Source: Stieleria magnilauensis (GTDB lineage Bacteria > Planctomycetota > Planctomycetia > Pirellulales > Pirellulaceae). Taken from it: a stretch of DNA of 64,000 nucleotides. Shown piece after piece: positions 62,631-64,000 of the stretch. Where the stretch lies: positions 4,996,394 to 5,060,393 of the forward strand of contig CP036432.1 of assembly GCA_007753675.1 (NCBI GenBank). The letters run 5' to 3'. Both the position numbers and the translations under genes were made by a program. Position 1 is the first letter of the stretch, and every line of letters begins with the position of its first letter. The notes under the pieces are model-generated. The model was not told the DNA's origin. It was given only the letters and a program-made list of their open reading frames with translations, and searched no databases.

Positions 62631-64000
62631 TCAGGCTCTTCCGCCGATCCAGTTTCCCGTGTCGAGCACTTGTCGACGATACACTGGGTCGCGGAGCAGC
62701 CTGATGATTGATCGATAGCGCTCGTTTAGCAACTCCAACCCGCGTTCGTCATGGAGCGTCCTCTTGCTCGCGCGTCGCAGAGCAGCGGCATGTTTCACCA
62801 ACAACCGACGGTGTGATTCGCTGGATGCCGAAACCGCAACCTTGGCAATCATTTCCATCATGTGGATCGACGCATTGCGGTCGGCCGAGACGTACGGCCG
62901 GAGCTGATCGAATACCAGCGACGCGAAATCCTCGAATTGTTCCGGTTCGGCAACCATGCGAAGCGTCTGGTTGTCATCGTATCGGTAGGCGTCTGGCATC
63001 TCTCGCTCGGCAAGATTCTCCAGTGCCGATTGAATCCAATCCATGCAGTTGATTGCGGTAAACGGATCGTTCACGCCGGGAGACAGTGCCCGCATCGCCA
63101 CCTCGATGAGTTGGTCGAAGACAAATCGCAGGTTCTGCTTCGCCGTTCGCTGTGAGCCTGAAACGAACGTCGCAAGCAGTTGTTCAACGATCTCATCGGT
63201 AACATTGGATTCGGGGGATGCCAACATCAGCACATTCCCGGGGGTAACATAATCACCTGCGCGAAACCGCATCCGAATGACCAAATCGTTTTGCACGGCA
63301 ATCTGCATCAGGCCATCCAGATCGACAAACTCCACGTATCCGGGGCACCTTGCTTTGATGGCCGTTGCCGTCTTGTAGAACGATTCGGGTAAATCTGATT
63401 CGACTTGCCGCTGGGATTTCTTTTCGTGTGGCTGCCCCGCACGGGAGGGAAATTGGTGCTCAATTTGCCGATTGAGGTCGCGCCCGATGCCCGCCACGAT
63501 GTTGGGAACGTGAATGCTTTCAGGGATATGGTGAATGAAGTAGATCAGCACTCCTACACTGGCGATCGCCATCAGGATACCGACGATGATCGCGATGTGC
63601 GGGACAAACGCGGAAGTCACTGCGTCGGGGCCGCTACCGCTCTCCCCGTTGCGAACCGTCCTCAGGACCATCAGGCAATAGAGGAACGTCGAAATAAAGA
63701 CGCCCAGGGTGAACTGGTTGCCGGTATCCCGCATGAAGTTCTTCAGAAGCCGCGGACCGACTTGAGAGGTGGTGTAGGAGATCGAGAGAATCGTCATGGA
63801 GAACGTGACACCGGCAACGGTAATCATCGATCCGGCGACACTGGAGAGCACGGCACGCGCGCCGGCGGGCTTGTTCGCGTAGAGCCAACTGACTTCCTCA
63901 AGCCAGCCGGCGCCGAAGTGGCTGTCGATCCCGGTCGTCACAAACGACAGCATGATCGCACCGACCGCCATCAAGGAGGGGACGAACCAATAGCTGTCAC
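62631..64000 (-). CDS. DUF2254 membrane protein, 5' end outside window
   Basis: The frame is open to base 64000, with DSYWFVPSLM before the first in-window ATG at 63971; the true start is upstream. About 455 residues are visible. Hydrophobic segments at the N-terminus (SLMAVGAIMLSFVTTGI, AVLSSVAGSMITVAGVTFSMTIL, LGVFISTFLYCLMVL, AIIVGILMAIASVGVLIYFIHH) match DUF2254, which has four to five membrane helices. A cytosolic C-terminal half of ~280 residues follows (PSRAGQPHEKKSQRQ, LSPGVNDPFTAINCMDW). SPGVNDPFTA is a strong family signature. The function is not established; the family is predicted to be a channel or transporter-like protein. Confidence 0.9.
   Translation of the reverse strand, partial: DSYWFVPSLMAVGAIMLSFVTTGIDSHFGAGWLEEVSWLYANKPAGARAVLSSVAGSMITVAGVTFSMTILSISYTTSQVGPRLLKNFMRDTGNQFTLGVFISTFLYCLMVLRTVRNGESGSGPDAVTSAFVPHIAIIVGILMAIASVGVLIYFIHHIPESIHVPNIVAGIGRDLNRQIEHQFPSRAGQPHEKKSQRQVESDLPESFYKTATAIKARCPGYVEFVDLDGLMQIAVQNDLVIRMRFRAGDYVTPGNVLMLASPESNVTDEIVEQLLATFVSGSQRTAKQNLRFVFDQLIEVAMRALSPGVNDPFTAINCMDWIQSALENLAEREMPDAYRYDDNQTLRMVAEPEQFEDFASLVFDQLRPYVSADRNASIHMMEMIAKVAVSASSESHRRLLVKHAAALRRASKRTLHDERGLELLNERYRSIIRLLRDPVYRRQVLDTGNWIGGRA

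Noticed and set aside
1..64000. Mobile element or prophage insertion
   Set aside because: I found no transposase, integrase, terminal inverted repeats of an IS, phage structural gene or tRNA attachment site.

Overview
The window looks like a chromosome segment of a marine planctomycete of the Rhodopirellula/Pirellulaceae type. The reasons are family content rather than any marker gene: eleven secreted sulfatases in 64 kb, SHD1-domain proteins, a TIGR02603-type heme-binding domain, a DUF6786 protein, an ECF sigma factor next to a membrane Ser/Thr kinase, and a DUF4956/CotH pair. Coding sequence is GC-rich and dense on both strands. I see no rRNA, tRNA, CRISPR array, transposase or phage gene.

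Layout. 1-3021: the 3' end of an unrecognised conserved protein and an SHD1/beta-propeller-like secreted protein. 3062-16558: carbohydrate-active genes, namely a sulfatase fused to a GH43-like domain, a 1514-residue protein combining a TIM-barrel-like domain, a c-type heme site and an azurin-like copper domain, a secreted GH2 enzyme, and two tandem sulfatases. An 80-bp tandem repeat runs into the stop codon of the second sulfatase. 16923-35701: twelve genes on the + strand with mostly short gaps. They encode six sulfatases, a GH172-type (DUF2961) protein, a FucP-type sugar:H+ symporter, an alpha/beta esterase, a right-handed beta-helix (GH141-like) protein, a GH43/GH117-like propeller and a DUF6786 protein. 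I read this as one locus for a sulfated, probably acetylated and fucose-containing polysaccharide.

35839-40827 (minus): an SHD1 protein, then a polyol dehydrogenase translationally coupled to an NCS1-type permease. 41100-43948: PRC-barrel, CsbD and tiny lipoprotein genes (minus) divergent from a flavoprotein disulfide reductase, which looks like an envelope/redox stress group. 44018-46796: a divergent alginate-lyase-family gene and sulfatase sharing a short promoter region with a 19-bp palindrome. 47372-53147: an ArsC-family reductase and a 1781-residue secreted propeller/FlgD-like/CBM9-like protein. 53241-59209: ECF sigma factor, Ser/Thr kinase, DUF4956 and CotH proteins. 59345-64000: a SEC-C protein, the eleventh sulfatase, a small secreted protein and a DUF2254 membrane protein cut by the window edge.

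All sulfatases carry the Cys-type C-X-P-[S/T]-R motif, so they need a formylglycine-generating enzyme encoded elsewhere. The likely logic is extracellular or periplasmic desulfation, deacetylation and glycosidic cleavage of algal polysaccharide, followed by proton-coupled uptake of a deoxysugar. Intergenic regions hold several unrelated GC-rich tandem and dispersed repeats (80, 36, 35 and 70 bp periods, and a roughly 30-bp dispersed element), most able to fold into hairpins.
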